Positions 15,689-24,900 of a DNA stretch of 64,000 nucleotides are shown one piece after another (the first letter of the stretch is position 1; each line of letters starts with the position of its first letter). The notes below the pieces were generated by a model. The model saw only the letters and a program-made list of their open reading frames with translations, was not told where the DNA came from and made no database searches. Made by a program: the position numbers and the translations under genes. The stretch comes from Lachnospiraceae bacterium (GTDB taxonomy: Bacteria; Bacillota; Clostridia; Lachnospirales; Lachnospiraceae): positions 186,001 to 250,000 of the forward strand of contig CABJBK010000002.1 of NCBI GenBank assembly GCA_902363825.1, given 5' to 3'.

Positions 15689-17837
15689 AATCAACCGGTT
15701 CTGCCGGGATAAATACCCGTTCCATATATTCTTTCGGTGCCTTTGGCACTTCCGCGACTGCTTCTTTGCAGAACTGTTCCTGCGAATTCACAAGCATTTT
15801 TCCGCGCTTGTCGATCTTTTCGTAGGTGCCGTCTTCCTGCAGCACATTTGCCTTGGTGTTATCCGCAAGCTCTACTTTTAAAATGTGCATGACTTTCTTT
15901 TTCAAGTTCTCGTTTTCCACCGGGAAAATGATCTCCACACGACGATCCAGATTTCTTGGCATCCAGTCCGCGCTGCCCATATAGATCTCTTCCTGCCCGT
16001 CATTATAAAAATAGAAAATACGGCTGTGCTCGAGGAAATTTCCAACGATGGAACGCACTCTGATGTTCTCGCTGACTTTCGGGATCCCCACACGCAGACA
16101 GCAGATACCGCGCACGATCAGGTCTATGGAAACGCCTGCCGCCGATGCCTCATACAATGCCGCAATGATCTCCTGGTCGCAGAGAGAATTCATTTTTGCG
16201 ACAATGCGCGCTTTCTTTCCCGCCCTGGCGTTTTTGGTCTCACGCTGGATCAGCTTGATAAACTTTTTACGCAGCCAGATCGGCGCAACGACAAGCTTAT
16301 TCCAGCTGAGCGGTTCCGAATAACCGGAAAGCATATTAAACACCGCTGTGGCATCCTCTCCGATCGCCTCCGAGCATGTGAACATTCCGCAGTCCGTATA
16401 AAGCTTTGCGGTTGAGTCATTATAGTTTCCGGTTCCGAGATGTACATATCTGCGGATGCCGTCTTCCTCCCGGCGCACCACAAGCGCGATCTTGCTGTGT
16501 GTTTTCAAGCCCACCAGACCGTAAATAACATGGCATCCTGCCTTTTCAAGCATCTTTGCCCATACAATATTATTTTCCTCGTCAAAACGCGCTTTTAACT
16601 CCACCAGTACCGACACCTGTTTTCCGTTCTCCGCCGCCTGTGCCAGTGACGCGATGATCGGCGAATTTCCGCTTACACGGTAAAGTGTCTGCTTGATCGC
16701 GAGTACATCCGGATCCACTGCTGCCTGACGGATGAAATCCACCACCGGATCAAAGGTCTGATACGGGTGATGCAGCAAAATATCGCCTTTCCTGATCTCA
16801 TCAAAGATATTCTGTCCCGGCTCGATCTGCGGGACACGCTGCGGCGTATAGGGCGCATAGCGAAGCTCCTCTTTATCTTTTAATCCGTATAATTTCATCA
16901 GAAATGTAAAATCAAGCGGTCCGTTGATCTTATAGATATCATCATCCGATGCGATATGCAGCTCTTCTTTTAAAAAATTCAAAAGCTTCTTATCAATCTT
17001 CGATTCTACTTCCAGACGGATCACTTCACCCCACTGGCGCATTTTAAGCTGTTTCTGGATCTCCTTTAACAGATCGGATGCCTCATCCTCATCAATGCTC
17101 AGATCCGCATTCCGCATGATACGGTACGGATATGCACAGATCACATTGTAATTCAAAAACAGTTTTGCGATGTTCCGCTCGATGATCTGCTCTAACAGAA
17201 TATAGGTCGTATCTTCTTCTTTCTCGGAAGGGATCTCTACCAGACGCGGCAGCACGGACGGCACCTGAACCGTAGCGAATTCAGCGTCATGCTTTGCCAT
17301 ACGTTTATCCGTATTTTCTTTTTTCATCAAAAGCGCAACAATATTGAGCGTCTTGTTCCGGATCAGCGGAAACGGTCTTGACGCATCTACCGCCATTGGA
17401 GTGAGCACCGGGTAAACATTCTCTTTGAAATATTTATCGACATAAGCCGCCTGTTCACTGCTTAATTTCTCGAACTCATCAATGACGATGATCCCGTTTG
17501 CTTTCATGAGCGGAACTAAAGACCGGTTATAGGTCGTATACTGTGTCTCCACCAGCTCCCTGGTTGCCGTATTGATGGCGGAAAGCTGTTCTTTCGCTGT
17601 CATTCCCGCTATGTCTTTCTTTTTATAGCCGGCATGCACCATATCCTTTAACGATGCGACACGCACCATAAAAAATTCATCCAGGTTCGATGATGTGATA
17701 CTTACGAATTTCAGCCGTTCTAACAACGGGATCGTCTTATCCCTCGCCTCATTTAAAACCCGCTCATCAAATTTGATCCAGCTCAGTTCCCGATTTTCAA
17801 AATATTCCGGCTTAAAATACTCTTTTGCTGTTTCCAT
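15687..17837 (-). CDS. ppk: Polyphosphate kinase 1
   Basis: Makes inorganic polyphosphate from ATP, reversibly. 716 residues, the family length. It has the N-terminal helical domain (NRELSWIKFDERVLNEA), the head domain, and two phospholipase-D-like catalytic domains. The autophosphorylated histidine lies in the HLGTGNYND motif; a conserved HTHSKI-like LKTHSKIALV precedes it, and RSIVGNFLEHSRIFYF follows. GGAGGCGGGAAT precedes the ATG. It lies 16 bases after ppx and is probably co-transcribed with it, putting synthesis and breakdown of polyphosphate in one unit. Confidence 0.97.
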   Translation of the reverse strand: METAKEYFKPEYFENRELSWIKFDERVLNEARDKTIPLLERLKFVSITSSNLDEFFMVRVASLKDMVHAGYKKKDIAGMTAKEQLSAINTATRELVETQYTTYNRSLVPLMKANGIIVIDEFEKLSSEQAAYVDKYFKENVYPVLTPMAVDASRPFPLIRNKTLNIVALLMKKENTDKRMAKHDAEFATVQVPSVLPRLVEIPSEKEEDTTYILLEQIIERNIAKLFLNYNVICAYPYRIMRNADLSIDEDEASDLLKEIQKQLKMRQWGEVIRLEVESKIDKKLLNFLKEELHIASDDDIYKINGPLDFTFLMKLYGLKDKEELRYAPYTPQRVPQIEPGQNIFDEIRKGDILLHHPYQTFDPVVDFIRQAAVDPDVLAIKQTLYRVSGNSPIIASLAQAAENGKQVSVLVELKARFDEENNIVWAKMLEKAGCHVIYGLVGLKTHSKIALVVRREEDGIRRYVHLGTGNYNDSTAKLYTDCGMFTCSEAIGEDATAVFNMLSGYSEPLSWNKLVVAPIWLRKKFIKLIQRETKNARAGKKARIVAKMNSLCDQEIIAALYEASAAGVSIDLIVRGICCLRVGIPKVSENIRVRSIVGNFLEHSRIFYFYNDGQEEIYMGSADWMPRNLDRRVEIIFPVENENLKKKVMHILKVELADNTKANVLQEDGTYEKIDKRGKMLVNSQEQFCKEAVAEVPKAPKEYMERVFIPAEPVD

Positions 17838-17853
17838 ATTCCCGCCTCCTCTG

Positions 17854-19383
17854 TCATGTATGCTTTTCTTTTATAACCGGTTTCACACTGAAGATACGTT
17901 CGAAATCTCCCGACTTTGCGGCAAACAGTCCCTTTTCCAGGACGATGTCATCCATCGACTCGATCGTGATCACTAACTGCTTTCCGCGCAGCGAAGCCTT
18001 GACATTTTTAAATTTCTGTTTATGGCTGCGATCCATTGCGTTTGATACTTTTAATATTGCCGCCAGTTTCGCCACGACCATGTAGCTCTCCTGGTCTAAC
18101 TTATCCGCAAGAACTTCGTAATCATCAAGCGGATAGGTATTGTATTTTACCGTACACGCGACGATCTCCCTCTCCAGATGGGAAAGCCCTATGATCTCGG
18201 ATGCCATGATAATGCTGTATGCACATTCCGGTCCATTTACCAGGCTCACATATTTTCCGCAGTCATGCAGGATCGCAGCGACCTGGAGCAGCAGGCGCTC
18301 TCTTTTCCCCATGCCATGCACACGCTTCATGCTGTCAAAAACAAGCGTCGCCATCTCGGTCAGTGCGTCGATATGCGGCGTATAGCCATGATAGCGCTGT
18401 GCCATATATTTTGATGCTGAAATGACATCCTCGTCAAAATCATGCTCCACCCTGATCATATTATGTTCTAACGCGTAGTCACACGCGATACCATCATTGA
18501 TATCGGAACCCGGTACCCAGATGGAATCCGCGTCCAGTTCTTCCGCGATCCGCTTATAAAGCACGATCGAAGGGAGAAGAAGCGGGTCGGTCGCATTGGA
18601 AAGGCTCAGCTCCTCCGCGATCTTTCCAAGGCTGTTGCGGTTCATTTTATTTAAGTATTTTACGAATTTCCCTGCGTCTACGGTCGTGCGGTCCAGATTC
18701 TTTTCGAGCTTGCGCACGATCTCCGTACTGTAATCTCCCATCATGATCAGGTACTGCAACCGGTTGTCTTTCAGATAAATATCTTTGAAACGCTCCAGTT
18801 CCTTATCTACCAGTTCTTTGATCAGATCATCATAATATATGACAGCGTTTCCGATCTCGGAAAGTTTTTCATAGATACGCATGGTTCCAAGTAAAAGGTG
18901 CTGCGTCGTGATCGCCTTTCCTTTCTGGAACAGCGTGATCTGCAGACTTCCGCCCCCGACATCGACAACCGCCGCGCCCTTTTCGATCATCTTGTTAAAT
19001 TCCGGACGTGCCGCAACGGATTTATAGCTGATAAACCGATGCTCCGAGTTACTCAACACCTCGACATCAAGTTTGGTGCGGAGCTTGATCTGATCCAAAA
19101 TGAACAGTTCATTTTTCGCATCACGGATCGCCGCGCTCGCGCACACTTTGTACGCATCCACCTTGTACCCCGCCATGATCTTGGTATATTCGGACAGCAC
19201 GCTGCACAGTTCCTCTGCCAGTTCATATCCGATATATCCCTTCGCGTAAGCATCCTTTCCAAGCTCTACCCTCTTGCGGATATAATCGACCTCACGGATC
19301 TTTCGTTTGGCTGAGAGTTCAAATATCTTCATGCTGATCTCATAAGATCCGATATAGATTGCTGCAAATGTCGTAATATTCAT
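17854..19383 (-). CDS. ppx: Ppx/GppA exopolyphosphatase with C-terminal HD domain
   Basis: The frame reaches 19500, but the first 39 residues overlap the upstream gene and match nothing; I use ATG 19383 (509 residues), preceded by AGAGAGGATGGAAG. The N-terminal half has the ASKHA fold of Ppx/GppA: an IYIGSYEISMKIFEL start in place of the usual DxGS, VVDVGGGSLQITLF in the middle, and an LPSIVLY segment. A C-terminal HD domain carries VAAILHDCGK. Members hydrolyse polyphosphate or pppGpp. Its place between ppk and a DUF815 ATPase favours polyphosphate. Confidence 0.9.
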   Translation of the reverse strand: MNITTFAAIYIGSYEISMKIFELSAKRKIREVDYIRKRVELGKDAYAKGYIGYELAEELCSVLSEYTKIMAGYKVDAYKVCASAAIRDAKNELFILDQIKLRTKLDVEVLSNSEHRFISYKSVAARPEFNKMIEKGAAVVDVGGGSLQITLFQKGKAITTQHLLLGTMRIYEKLSEIGNAVIYYDDLIKELVDKELERFKDIYLKDNRLQYLIMMGDYSTEIVRKLEKNLDRTTVDAGKFVKYLNKMNRNSLGKIAEELSLSNATDPLLLPSIVLYKRIAEELDADSIWVPGSDINDGIACDYALEHNMIRVEHDFDEDVISASKYMAQRYHGYTPHIDALTEMATLVFDSMKRVHGMGKRERLLLQVAAILHDCGKYVSLVNGPECAYSIIMASEIIGLSHLEREIVACTVKYNTYPLDDYEVLADKLDQESYMVVAKLAAILKVSNAMDRSHKQKFKNVKASLRGKQLVITIESMDDIVLEKGLFAAKSGDFERIFSVKPVIKEKHT

Positions 19384-19412
19384 ACTTCCATCCTCTCTGC
19401 ACTGCCCCCACT

Positions 19413-20720
19413 TTAAGCGTCCGCTCCCTGCTGTCCGAGCAGATAGTTGATGAACTGCTGCGCCGTCCGGCCGGAAAGTCCGCCATGGGAAAGCTCCCAC
19501 TTGTTTGCTTCCGCAAGCAGTTCTTCCTCGCTCATCGTTACATGCTGTTTCTCTGCCAGTACTTTTACGATATTTTTAAATTCCTTCGGTGTCGGTGCCC
19601 CGAAATAAATCGACACACCAAACCGTGCCACAAGGGAAAGTTTTTCCTGCACGGTATCGTTATTGTGCAGATCGTCCTCCTGCTGTGTACGGTCACTGAA
19701 TGTCTCTCTGACTAAATGTCTGCGGTTCGATGTCGCATAGATCAGTACATTATCCGGCTTTTTCTCAAGTCCGCCCTCGATCACCGCCTTCAGATACTTA
19801 TATTCTATCTCAAATTCCTCGAAAGAGAGATCATCCATATAAATGATAAATTTATAATTCCGGTTTTTGATCTGTGCGATCACCGCGTTCAGATCCTGGA
19901 ACTGATGCTTGTATACTTCGATCATCCGAAGTCCATCATCATAATATTCATTGATGATCGCCTTGATACTGGAAGATTTTCCGGTTCCGGCATCTCCGAA
20001 TAACAGACAGTTGTTTGCCGATCTTCCCTTTACAAACGCCTCGGTATTATCGATCAGTTTTTTCTTCGCGGATTCATAACCGACAAGGTCATCCAATTTG
20101 ACATGCGCGATACGGCTGATCGGCGCAATAACGGCATTTCCCTTTTCATCATGTTCGATCCGGAATGCCTTGTGCAGTCCCAGGGTTCCAACCCCGAAGT
20201 CCTTATAAAACTCTGCCACATAAGAAAGGAACTGCTGCACATCCTCTGCCTGTTCCAACTGTCTGCTCAGAGAAACAATGCGGTCGCGGATCCTCTTATT
20301 TAAGATCTTTCCGTTATCCGCCGTGCTGACATAGTTCTTTAACACCGCAATGTCATCCAGTTCCAGCTCCTCTTTTAAGATATCGAGATCAAAATCGAAA
20401 AAGCCTTTAAAGATTGAAAAATCATGCAGTGCGATCTCCTCCAGGCTTCCGCCGATCTTTCCCCGCTTTTCACTGGCTGTACTGTAAGCATTCTCATTGT
20501 TGATCAAAAGAAACGTCAGGAAATTGTGCCAGAGGTTTCCCTCAAACCCGTGGCTTCCCGCAAGCTCCAGCAGATCATGAAAGCATTCATAAAATAAAGC
20601 TCTGATGTCCTCTTTGTTGTAGTAATCGTTTTTATAATTTTCCAGGATCCATGTGAAATTATAAAACAGCCTCCCGTTCTTAAAATCTTTATAAATAATC
20701 AGTTCTTTTGCACTTTTCAT
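19413..20720 (-). CDS. DUF815 AAA+ ATPase
   Basis: 435 residues. The C-terminal part is an AAA+ module: Walker A GDAGTGKS (242-249), Walker B-like FIIYMDDLSFE, a sensor-1 ATSNRR motif, and a lid ending LSGRTAQQFINYL. The first 190 residues are helical with no known motif. DUF815 ATPases are widespread and uncharacterised. The gene is 29 bases upstream of ppx in the same direction, so a link to polyphosphate or (p)ppGpp metabolism is possible but only inferred from position. No transmembrane segment is visible. Confidence 0.87.
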   Translation of the reverse strand: MKSAKELIIYKDFKNGRLFYNFTWILENYKNDYYNKEDIRALFYECFHDLLELAGSHGFEGNLWHNFLTFLLINNENAYSTASEKRGKIGGSLEEIALHDFSIFKGFFDFDLDILKEELELDDIAVLKNYVSTADNGKILNKRIRDRIVSLSRQLEQAEDVQQFLSYVAEFYKDFGVGTLGLHKAFRIEHDEKGNAVIAPISRIAHVKLDDLVGYESAKKKLIDNTEAFVKGRSANNCLLFGDAGTGKSSSIKAIINEYYDDGLRMIEVYKHQFQDLNAVIAQIKNRNYKFIIYMDDLSFEEFEIEYKYLKAVIEGGLEKKPDNVLIYATSNRRHLVRETFSDRTQQEDDLHNNDTVQEKLSLVARFGVSIYFGAPTPKEFKNIVKVLAEKQHVTMSEEELLAEANKWELSHGGLSGRTAQQFINYLLGQQGADA

Positions 20721-20745
20721 TTCTGCTGCCTTTCTTTCCTGTTTG

Positions 20746-21876
20746 TTAGTAATTTCCGAGTATTTTTAACTTCACCGTCTCTTCTTTCAATCCGCGGAGC
20801 GCGTTTTTTACCGCACAGTCCTCAAGGTTTCCGACAAAGTCTATGAAGAAACGATACTCCCAGTTTCTGTCCTGGATCGGGCGTGATTCAATGTGATCCA
20901 TGTTCAGATTATTATAGATAAAATGGGAAAGCGCATGGTACAACGATCCGCTTTCATGCAGGATCTCAAAACAGATACTGATCTTTTTGGCGTCCCGCAC
21001 ATACATCTTTTTGCTGGACACAATGATAAAACGTGTACTGTTGTTTGGATTGTCCTGCACACTTTCTTTTAACAGCTTCAGTCCGTAAATATCCGCCGTC
21101 AGCCGGCTCGCGATTGCCGCCTGGTTCTTCTTCGCATCCTCTTTGATCTTCTTTGCCGCCATTGCGGTATTCTTGGTGCTGATGCTCTCCCATCCGCGAT
21201 GCGCTTCCAGAAATCCGGCGCACTGCATCAGTCCCTGCGGATGCGAATACACCTGGGTAATATCTGAAAGCTGTGCGTCTTTTGTACCGAGCAGGCAGTG
21301 GTCGATCTTTATGATCTGTTCCCCAACAATGCAGTTGTCATACTCCATCAAAAGATCATAATTCTGGGACACAATGCCCGCAGACGAATTTTCAAGCGGA
21401 AGTACCGCATAGTCGGCTTCTCCGTTTTTGATCGCCTCCATCGCGTCACGCCAGCTCTCGACATGGAAATTCTCGGTATCGTTTCCGAAAAAGGTTTCCA
21501 TGGCTACCTGCGCGTACGCGCCCTCCACGCCCTGAAAAACGATCTTTTTATGTTCTACCGGAAGACTCTCCACCGGTACAAAATCCATTTCGTCCGTGAT
21601 CCCATGCTCACGCAGCATCTGGTACTGCCGCTTTCTGCTCATTGCCATGATCTGTTCAAACAGTTCCGTAACTCCACATCTCGTAAAATCTGTCGAGGCA
21701 AGTCCGGCGATCTTTTCCAGTTTGCTTTTTTCCCGCTCTTTATCCAAAACTTTTTTTCCGGTGCCGATCTTGTATTCCGCCACCTGTTCCGCCAGCTTCA
21801 TTCTCTTCTCATATAATGCCACAATGTCAGCATCCACGGAATCGATCTCCTTACGGATATCCACTAATTCTCGCAT
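20746..21876 (-). CDS. pheA: Chorismate mutase / prephenate dehydratase (P-protein)
   Basis: Two steps of phenylalanine synthesis: chorismate to prephenate, then to phenylpyruvate. An AroQ-type mutase helix bundle fills residues 1-85 (LVDIRKEIDSVDADIVALYEKR in two parts), then the dehydratase domain (GVEGAYAQVAMETFFG; the NNSTRF motif with its catalytic Thr-Arg-Phe) and an ACT regulatory domain with ESRPIQDRNWEYRFFIDF in two parts. Start: GTG 21888 is possible, but AAAGGTGA lies 8 bases before ATG 21876, which I use (376 residues). The short leader leaves no room for a T-box or attenuator, so control is probably allosteric through the ACT domain. Confidence 0.96.
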   Translation of the reverse strand: MRELVDIRKEIDSVDADIVALYEKRMKLAEQVAEYKIGTGKKVLDKEREKSKLEKIAGLASTDFTRCGVTELFEQIMAMSRKRQYQMLREHGITDEMDFVPVESLPVEHKKIVFQGVEGAYAQVAMETFFGNDTENFHVESWRDAMEAIKNGEADYAVLPLENSSAGIVSQNYDLLMEYDNCIVGEQIIKIDHCLLGTKDAQLSDITQVYSHPQGLMQCAGFLEAHRGWESISTKNTAMAAKKIKEDAKKNQAAIASRLTADIYGLKLLKESVQDNPNNSTRFIIVSSKKMYVRDAKKISICFEILHESGSLYHALSHFIYNNLNMDHIESRPIQDRNWEYRFFIDFVGNLEDCAVKNALRGLKEETVKLKILGNY

Positions 21877-21908
21877 AATCTTTCTCACCTTTATCCTGTT
21901 TTAATTTT

Positions 21909-21937
21909 ATATTAAAAGTCCTGTTCTTATTTGTCAA
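21909..21937 (-). promoter_or_regulatory. Sigma-A promoter of pheA
   Basis: TTGACA (21932-21937), 17-base spacer, TAATAT (21909-21914) on the minus strand, the best promoter match in the window. The expected leader is about 26 bases. Confidence 0.88.
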
Positions 21938-21954
21938 TGAACAAAAATGCCTCT

Positions 21955-24900
21955 CTAGGAAAAGTCAAAGAGTGACAGCTGGTTGGATTCCGGCAGCCCC
22001 TCGAGCAGCCCGAGATCCGACATCAGTTCGATCGCTGTTTTCGTTGCTTTCGTCCGCTGTCTGAAATCGTCTTTGGAAAGGAATTTTCCATCTTTTGCCG
22101 CCTCTACGACCTGTTCTGCCGCCTTGCCTCCGAGACCTTCGATCGTATTCAGTGCCGGCATCAGTTTTCCGTCAATGATCTGGAAATACCGGTCACTCGC
22201 CCGGTAAATATCCACGGGCATAAATTCATAACCGCGCGCATACATTTCCTGAACGATACGCATGTCGCGGTAAACATCCTGCTCCTTTTTGGAGAGCTGG
22301 TCTTTCCGCTTTTCGTAATCATGCATAAAGTAATTTAATTTGTCCTTGCCCTGGCACATCAGTTCATAGTTGAATCCAGTCGCGCGGATCGAAAAATATG
22401 CCGCATAGTAGGCAAGCGGATAGAATACCTTGCAGTAGGCGATACGCCACGCCATCATAACATACGCAGCCGCATGCGCCTTCGGGAACATGTACTTGAT
22501 CTTCTTACACGACCAGATATACCAGTCCGGCACACCGTGCTCGAGCATTAACTTCTCCCACTCCGGCTTTAAGCCCTTTCCTTTTCGCACGGACTCCATG
22601 ATCGTAAACGCGGTCTCACTTTCGAGTCCCATACTGATCAGATAGATCATGATATCGTCACGGGTACAGATCGCCGTGGAAATCGTTGCCGTTCCCTCTT
22701 TGATCAGGGTCTCCGCATTTCCTAGCCACACGTCCGTACCATGGGAAAGCCCGGATATCCGCACAAGATCCGAAAATTCCGTCGGCTGTGTGGCGAGAAG
22801 CATTCCCATCGCGAAATCCGTACCAAACTCCGGTATTCCGAGCGCTCCAAGCTGACAGCCGTTGATATCGTCCGGTGTCACCTGAATGGCGTCCGTATTC
22901 TGAAACAGCGACATGACCGCCTTGTCATCAAGCGGGATCGTTCTGGCATTTAATCCGGTCAGATCCTCCAACATACGGATCATCGTCGGATCGTCGTGCC
23001 CGAGGATATCAAGCTTTAACAGGTTGTGGTCAATGGAATGGTATTCAAAATGGGTCGTGATCGTATCGGTCGTCATATCATTGGCCGGATGCTGGATCGG
23101 TGTGAAGGAATAGATCTCTTCTCCGACCGGAAGCACTACAATACCACCCGGATGCTGTCCGGTCGTCCGGCGGATCCCGACGCACCCCTGCACGATACGG
23201 TCGATCTCACAGTTTCTCTTGTGAACCCCACGTTCCTCATAATAATTTTTAACGTATCCGAACGCGGTCTTGTCCGCAAGTGTACCGATCGTTCCCGCAC
23301 GGAACGTCTGACCGGCTCCGAAAATAACTTCGGTGTATTTATGTGCCTTACTCTGGTAATCCCCGGAAAAGTTCAGATCGATATCCGGCTCTTTGTTTCC
23401 CTTAAATCCAAGGAATGTCTCAAACGGAATATCAAATCCGTCCTTTTTTAACAACTTGCCGCATTTCGGGCAGATCTTGTCCGGCATATCACAGCCCGCG
23501 CGCCCGGTATAGGCCTTTACATCTTCCGAATCAAAATCGGAGTAATGACAATTCTCACAGTAATAATGCGCATGCAGCGGATTTACTTCCGTGATACCGG
23601 ACATGGTCGCTACGAACGAGGATCCTACCGATCCACGGGAACCTACCAGGTATCCGTCCTCATTGGACTTCCACACCAGTTTCTGGGCAATGATATACAT
23701 AACCGCGTAACCGTTGGAAATGATGGAATTCAGCTCACGGTCCAGCCGCTCCTTTACAACGGACGGCAGTTCTTCCCCGTACATCTCGTGCGCCTTGTTA
23801 TAACAGATATCACGCAGCATCTGATCTGAATTTTCAATGACCGGCGGACACTTGTCTGGACGCACCGGAGAGATCCGTTCGCACATATCCGCGATCAGAT
23901 TCGGATTTTTGATGACTACCTCTTCCGCCTTTTCACTGCCAAGATAGGTAAATTCGTTTAACATCTCCTCGGTCGTGCGCAGATATAATGGTGCCTGATC
24001 GTCCGCATCTTTAAACCCGTTTCCGGCAAGAATGATCCTGCGGTAGACTTCGTCCTCCGGATCAAGAAAATGCACGTCACAGGTTGCGACCACAAGTTTG
24101 TGAAATTCTTCACCAAGTGCAACGATCTTCCGGTTGATATCCTGCAGTTCTTCGATCGAGCTGACCGGTGATTTTTCATCCCGCAGCATGAACATATTGT
24201 TTCCAAGCGGCTGGATCTCGAGATAATCATAAAAGTTGACCAGTCGCGCGATCTCCTCGTTCGGACGTCCGAGCAGGATCGCCTGATAGAGTTCCCCGGC
24301 TTCGCAGGCGGAACCAAGCAGAATTCCCTCCCGGTATTTTACAAATTCACTTTTGGGGATCTTCGGCCGTTTGTTAAAATAGGTAAGGTGGGAAAGTGAC
24401 ACCAGTTTATAGAGGTTCACGCGTCCGATATCGTTGGTCGCCAGCATGATCGCATGGAAAGATTTCATCTTGCGCACACTTTCTTTGTCGATATTTCCCT
24501 CCGCGTTCACCTCATCCAGGGTGTGGATCCCGCGCTCTTTTAACATCTCGATAAATTTTAAGAAAATGTCTGCGGTACACGCGGCATCATCCACCGCCCG
24601 GTGATGGTTTCCAAGGTGTACACCGATCGCTTTTGCCACGGTATCCAGACGGAAACGGTTCAGATTCGGCAGCAGTAACTGCGCCAACGTCATGGTATCT
24701 CCGATCGTAAAATCATAGGAGATTCCCTGTCTGTCGCAGTTCTTTTTGATGAAGCTCATATCAAATTCCGCATTGTGCGCCACCATGATCGAGCCTTCGC
24801 AGAATTTCATAAATTCCGGGAGGATCTCTTCGATCGTCGGTGCGTCAATGACCATATCATCCCGTATGCTCGTAAGCTCCTCGATCTTATATGGGATTGG

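Noticed and set aside
21877..21908. Possible T-box or phenylalanine attenuator before pheA
   Set aside because: The leader is only about 26 bases long, too short for either.
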